Positions 60,425 through 64,000 of a stretch of DNA of 64,000 bases are shown in pieces. The stretch is taken from the NCBI RefSeq assembly GCF_004116955.1, contig NZ_CP026362.1, positions 598,501 to 662,500 of the forward strand. Direction: 5' to 3'. Position 1 is the first letter of the stretch; the number at the start of each line of letters is the position of its first letter. A program made the translations under genes and the position numbers. The DNA is from Bacillus vallismortis (GTDB taxonomy: Bacteria > Bacillota > Bacilli > Bacillales > Bacillaceae). The notes beneath the pieces were generated by a model that searched no databases, had not been told where the DNA came from, and saw only the letters and a program-made list of their open reading frames with translations.

Positions 60425-60478
60425 TTGTTCGTACAAATTAATTGTTAGTAGTTTATTTGTTGTTATTAGTCCGTATCT
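60425..60478 (+). promoter_or_regulatory. Two AraR operators of the ara operon
   Basis: TTGTTCGTACAAAT (60425-60438) and a second, weaker copy ATTAGTCCGTATCT (about 60465-60478) have centres 42 bp apart, the spacing known for the cooperative ORA1-ORA2 pair in B. subtilis. Both lie downstream of the promoter. Confidence 0.85.
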
Positions 60479-60489
60479 GTTTGGGTAAT

Positions 60490-60503
60490 TGAAAGCGTTT
60501 TAC
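60490..60503 (+). promoter_or_regulatory. cre site before araA
   Basis: TGAAAGCGTTTTAC matches the CcpA consensus in the first ten positions and lies between the AraR sites and the araA start. Glucose repression of this operon by CcpA is known. Confidence 0.7.
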
Positions 60504-60527
60504 TATAGGAAGAAAGGGGCAGTTTAC

Positions 60528-62018
60528 ATGCTTCAGACAAAAGATTATGAATTTTGGTTTGTGACAGGTAGCCAGCACCTATACGGGGAAGAGACGCTAG
60601 AGCTGGTCGATCAGCATGCGAAAAGCATTTGTGAGGGGCTCAGCGGGATTTCGTCCAGATATAAAATCACTCACAAGCCTGTCGTCACTTCATCGGAAAC
60701 CATCAGACAGCTGTTAAGAGAAGCGGAGTACAGTGAGACATGCGCCGGCATCATTACATGGATGCACACATTTTCTCCCGCAAAAATGTGGATTGAGGGT
60801 CTTTCCTCTTATCAAAAACCACTTATGCATCTGCATACTCAATATAATCGCGATATCCCTTGGGGTACGATTGACATGGATTTTATGAACAGCAATCAAT
60901 CCGCACATGGCGATCGTGAGTACGGTTATATCAACTCGCGAATGGGACTGAGCCGAAAAGTCGTTGCCGGCTATTGGGATGATGAAGAAGTGAAGAAAGA
61001 AATATCCCAGTGGATGGATACGGCGGCTGCATTAAATGAAAGCAGACATATTAAGGTTGCCAGATTCGGAGATAACATGCGTCACGTCGCGGTAACAGAC
61101 GGAGACAAGGTAGGAGCGCATATTCAATTCGGCTGGCAGGTTGACGGATATGGCATCGGAGACCTTGTCGAAGTGATGAACCGCATTACGGACGATGAAG
61201 TTGACACGCTCTATGCGGAGTATGACCGTCTCTATGTGATCAGTGAGGAAACAAAACGTGACGAAGCAAAGGTAGCGTCGATTAAAGAACAGGCGAAAAT
61301 TGAACTTGGCTTAACCGCTTTTCTTGAACAAGGCGGATACTCAGCTTTTACAACATCCTTTGAAGTGCTGCATGGAATGAAACAGCTCCCAGGGCTTGCC
61401 GTTCAGCGCCTGATGGAGAAGGGCTACGGATTCGCCGGTGAAGGAGATTGGAAGACAGCGGCTCTTGTACGGATGATGAAAATCATGGCTGAAGGAAAAA
61501 GAACGTCCTTCATGGAAGATTATACGTACCATTTTGAACCGGGAAATGAAATGATTCTAGGCTCGCACATGCTGGAAGTGTGTCCGACTGTCGCTTTGGA
61601 TCAGCCGAAAATCGAGGTTCACCCGCTTTCTATCGGCGGCAAGGAGGACCCTGCGCGTTTTGTATTTAACGGCATCAGCGGTTCAGCCATTCAAGCAAGC
61701 CTTGTTGATATCGGAGGGCGTTTCCGCCTTGTGTTAAATGAGGTCAATGGACAGGAAATTGAAAAAGAGATGCCGAATCTGCCGGTCGCCCGTGTTCTCT
61801 GGAAGCCGGAGCCATCATTGAAAACAGCGGCCGAGGCATGGATTTTAGCCGGCGGCGCACACCATACCTGCTTGTCTTATGAACTAACAGCGGAGCAAAT
61901 GCTCGATTGGGCAGAAATGGCGGGGATCGAAAGTGTTTTCATTTCCCGTGATACGACAATTCACAAGCTGAAACACGAATTAAAATGGAACGAGGCGCTT
62001 TACCGGCTTCAAAAGTAG
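60528..62018 (+). CDS. araA: L-arabinose isomerase
   Basis: Converts L-arabinose to L-ribulose, the first intracellular step. The 496 residues contain WFVTGSQHLYGEE at residue 9, TWMHTFSPAKMWI near residue 78, the metal-binding region around GEGDWKTAAL near residue 305 and GAHHTCLS near residue 445. The ATG at 60528 follows AAAGGGG; an in-frame ATG at 60489 lies at the cre site. It is the first gene of araA-araB-araD. Confidence 0.97.
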   Translation: MLQTKDYEFWFVTGSQHLYGEETLELVDQHAKSICEGLSGISSRYKITHKPVVTSSETIRQLLREAEYSETCAGIITWMHTFSPAKMWIEGLSSYQKPLMHLHTQYNRDIPWGTIDMDFMNSNQSAHGDREYGYINSRMGLSRKVVAGYWDDEEVKKEISQWMDTAAALNESRHIKVARFGDNMRHVAVTDGDKVGAHIQFGWQVDGYGIGDLVEVMNRITDDEVDTLYAEYDRLYVISEETKRDEAKVASIKEQAKIELGLTAFLEQGGYSAFTTSFEVLHGMKQLPGLAVQRLMEKGYGFAGEGDWKTAALVRMMKIMAEGKRTSFMEDYTYHFEPGNEMILGSHMLEVCPTVALDQPKIEVHPLSIGGKEDPARFVFNGISGSAIQASLVDIGGRFRLVLNEVNGQEIEKEMPNLPVARVLWKPEPSLKTAAEAWILAGGAHHTCLSYELTAEQMLDWAEMAGIESVFISRDTTIHKLKHELKWNEALYRLQK

Positions 62019-62033
62019 AAAGGGGGAATTCAC

Positions 62034-63719
62034 TTGGCTTACACTATAGGGGTTGATTTTGGAACTTTATCAGGAAGAGCGGTGCTCGTTCATGTCGAAA
62101 CAGGGGAGGAACTGGCGGCTGCTGTAAAAGAATACAGACATGCTGTCATTGATACCGTTCTTCCAAAAACGGGCCATAAGCTGCCGCGGGACTGGGCGCT
62201 TCAAGATCCGGCTGATTATCTGGAAGTCTTGGAAACGACCATTCCGGCTTTACTCGAACAGACGGGTGTTGAACCGAAAGACATCATCGGGATCGGAATT
62301 GATTTTACGGCATGTACGATCCTGCCGGTTGACCGTACAGGGCAGCCGTTATGCATGCTGCCGGAATATGAAGAGGAGCCGCACAGCTATGTGAAGCTTT
62401 GGAAGCACCATGCGGCCCAAAAACACGCTGATCGGCTGAATCAAATTGCTGAAGAAGAAGGAGAGGCTTTTTTACAGCGGTACGGAGGGAAGATTTCATC
62501 AGAATGGATGATTCCTAAGGTCATGCAGATTGCGGAAGAAGCGCCGCACATTTATGAAGCGGCTGACCGGATCATCGAGGCTGCAGACTGGATCGTGTAC
62601 CAGCTGTGCGGCTCGCTCAAACGAAGTAATTGTACAGCAGGATATAAAGCGATTTGGAGTGAAAAAGCGGGATATCCGTCAGATGAATTCTTTGGCAAAT
62701 TAAATCCTTTAATGAAAACGATTACAAATGACAAATTAGCGGGTTCTATTCATTCAGTAGGGGAAAGAGCCGGAGGACTGACTGAAAAAATGGCTCAGCT
62801 GACAGGCCTTCTTCCAGGGACAGCTGTCGCGGTTGGAAATGTGGACGCTCATGTTTCCGTACCAGCGGTCGGCATTACAGAGCCAGGGAAAATGCTGATG
62901 ATTATGGGAACCTCAACGTGCCATGTGCTTCTAGGCGAAGACGTACATATCGTGCCCGGTATGTGCGGTGTCGTGGACAACGGAATTCTTCCGGGCTACG
63001 CGGGATATGAAGCAGGGCAGTCCTGTGTCGGCGATCATTTTGACTGGTTTGTAAAAACATGTGTCCCGCAAGCGTATCGAGAGGAAGCAGAGGAAAAAAA
63101 CATTGGCATTCATGAGCTGCTGAGTGAGAAAGCAAACCTTCAAGCACCGGGTGAAAGCGGCCTGCTTGCTTTAGATTGGTGGAATGGAAACCGTTCAACT
63201 CTTGTTGATGCTGATTTAACTGGAATGCTGCTTGGCATGACGCTGCTAACGAAGCCTGAAGAGATTTATAGAGCGTTAGTTGAAGCGACAGCTTACGGAA
63301 CGCGGATGATTATCGAAACGTTCAAAGAAAGCGGGGTTCCGATTGAGGAGCTATACGCAGCCGGCGGAATTGCTGAGAAAAACCCGTTTGTCATGCAGAT
63401 TTATGCGGATGTGACAAACATGGACATTAAAATTTCCGGTTCTCCGCAAGCCCCTGCCTTAGGATCTGCCATTTTCGGCGCGCTTGCGGCAGGTAAAGAA
63501 AACGGCGGATACGATGACATCAAAGAGGCAGCGGCGCACATGGGGAAAATGAAAGATATATCTTATACGCCAAACGCCGAAAACGCCGCAGTGTATGAAA
63601 AATTGTACGCTGAATATAAAGAGCTGGTTCACTACTTCGGAAAAGAAAACCATGTCATGAAGCGTCTGAAAACAATCAAAAATCTTCAATTTTCATCTGC
63701 CGCCAAAAAGAATTCATGA
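62034..63719 (+). CDS. araB: L-ribulokinase
   Basis: Phosphorylates L-ribulose at carbon 5. FGGY-family kinase of 561 residues with [14 protein letters not shown] at residue 5, [13 protein letters not shown] near residue 86 and MGTSTCHV near residue 290; the C-terminal adenosine-binding [11 protein letters not shown] is near residue 443. It starts with TTG at 62034 behind GAAAGGGGG, 15 bases after araA. Confidence 0.96.
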   Translation: MAYTIGVDFGTLSGRAVLVHVETGEELAAAVKEYRHAVIDTVLPKTGHKLPRDWALQDPADYLEVLETTIPALLEQTGVEPKDIIGIGIDFTACTILPVDRTGQPLCMLPEYEEEPHSYVKLWKHHAAQKHADRLNQIAEEEGEAFLQRYGGKISSEWMIPKVMQIAEEAPHIYEAADRIIEAADWIVYQLCGSLKRSNCTAGYKAIWSEKAGYPSDEFFGKLNPLMKTITNDKLAGSIHSVGERAGGLTEKMAQLTGLLPGTAVAVGNVDAHVSVPAVGITEPGKMLMIMGTSTCHVLLGEDVHIVPGMCGVVDNGILPGYAGYEAGQSCVGDHFDWFVKTCVPQAYREEAEEKNIGIHELLSEKANLQAPGESGLLALDWWNGNRSTLVDADLTGMLLGMTLLTKPEEIYRALVEATAYGTRMIIETFKESGVPIEELYAAGGIAEKNPFVMQIYADVTNMDIKISGSPQAPALGSAIFGALAAGKENGGYDDIKEAAAHMGKMKDISYTPNAENAAVYEKLYAEYKELVHYFGKENHVMKRLKTIKNLQFSSAAKKNS

Positions 63720-63732
63720 AGGGTGATGGAGC

Positions 63733-64000
63733 ATGCTTGAAACATTAAAAAAAGAAGTGCTGGCTGCCAACCTGAAGCTTCAAGAGCATCAGCTGGTAAC
63801 CTTTACGTGGGGAAATGTCAGCGGCATTGACCGTGAGAAAGAAAGAATTGTCATCAAACCAAGCGGAGTGGAATACAGCGACCTGACAGCTGATGACTTG
63901 GTTGTTTTGAACCTTGAAGGAGAGGTCGTCGAAGGCTCGCTCAAGCCTTCTTCAGATACACCTACTCATGTTTATTTGTATAAAGCCTTTCCGAACATCG
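63733..64000 (+). CDS. araD: L-ribulose-5-phosphate 4-epimerase (5' part, runs off the window edge)
   Basis: Converts L-ribulose 5-phosphate to D-xylulose 5-phosphate, which enters the pentose phosphate pathway. Only the first 89 codons are present. The class II aldolase fold is recognisable from TWGNVSGID near residue 26, the KPSGVEY phosphate-binding segment near residue 42 and [10 protein letters not shown] near residue 71. The ATG follows GGGTGATGGAG, 13 bases after araB. Confidence 0.95.
   Translation, partial: MLETLKKEVLAANLKLQEHQLVTFTWGNVSGIDREKERIVIKPSGVEYSDLTADDLVVLNLEGEVVEGSLKPSSDTPTHVYLYKAFPNI

Overview
The window is a stretch of a Bacillus subtilis-group chromosome. Gene order, protein lengths and control sites match the region of B. 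subtilis 168 that runs from the second NAD kinase gene (nadF/ppnKB) to the arabinose operon, recalled from memory and not searched. No rRNA, tRNA, prophage, insertion sequence or CRISPR array is visible. It is almost entirely core genome, densely packed, with many Rho-independent terminators and classic low-GC Gram-positive ribosome binding sites.

Layout. 1-7.4 kb: end of a NAD kinase gene, a SigW-driven signal peptide peptidase operon (sppA-yteJ), sporulation protein ytfJ, thiol peroxidase tpx, methylase-like ytxK, acetate kinase ackA with two CcpA sites, and moaB. 7.5-12 kb: arginine genes argG-argH, the 43-codon ytzD, ytkK and ytkL. 12-19.4 kb: ytoI, ytpI, nano-RNase nrnA, sporulation pair ytrH-ytrI and replicative polymerase dnaE. 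19.5-26 kb: malic enzyme ytsJ, acetyl-CoA carboxyltransferase accD-accA, and glycolytic pfkA-pyk. 26-34.6 kb: membrane proteins fxsA, ytvI and ytwI, the citZ-icd-mdh TCA cluster and the phosphate two-component pair phoP-phoR. 34.9-39.8 kb: polA, mutM, ytaF, coaE.

39.8-41 kb is the only visibly decayed patch. It holds a palindromic repeat-like element, a broken aldo/keto reductase remnant (ytbE-like, minus strand) and a frameshifted HxlR-type regulator (ytcD). After it come gluconeogenic gapB with a CcpN-type site, speD with a long leader, nrdR, the primosome genes dnaB-dnaI, ytxB, ytxC and a T-box-controlled thrS. 50-55.5 kb: phosphatase-like ysaA, the LytST pyruvate-sensing pair and its pyruvate transporter pftA-pftB, then a charge-rich lipoprotein gene split by a one-base frameshift. 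55.5-59 kb: infC-rpmI-rplT with an L20-type leader and an ATT start codon, ysdA, SigW-type ysdB, and aminopeptidase ysdC. 59-64 kb: secreted arabinanase abnA and the start of araA-araB-araD with two AraR sites 42 bp apart.

The genes form a carbon and energy hub (ackA, ytsJ, accDA, pfkA-pyk, citZ-icd-mdh, gapB, pftAB, ara) under CcpA, CcpC, CcpN, LytT and AraR control, interleaved with replication and translation genes. I found no clear new multi-gene system. The best leads are the dead ytbE/ytcD patch and its repeat element, the frameshifted lipoprotein, and unexplained RNA structures before accD, speD, abnA and ytzD.
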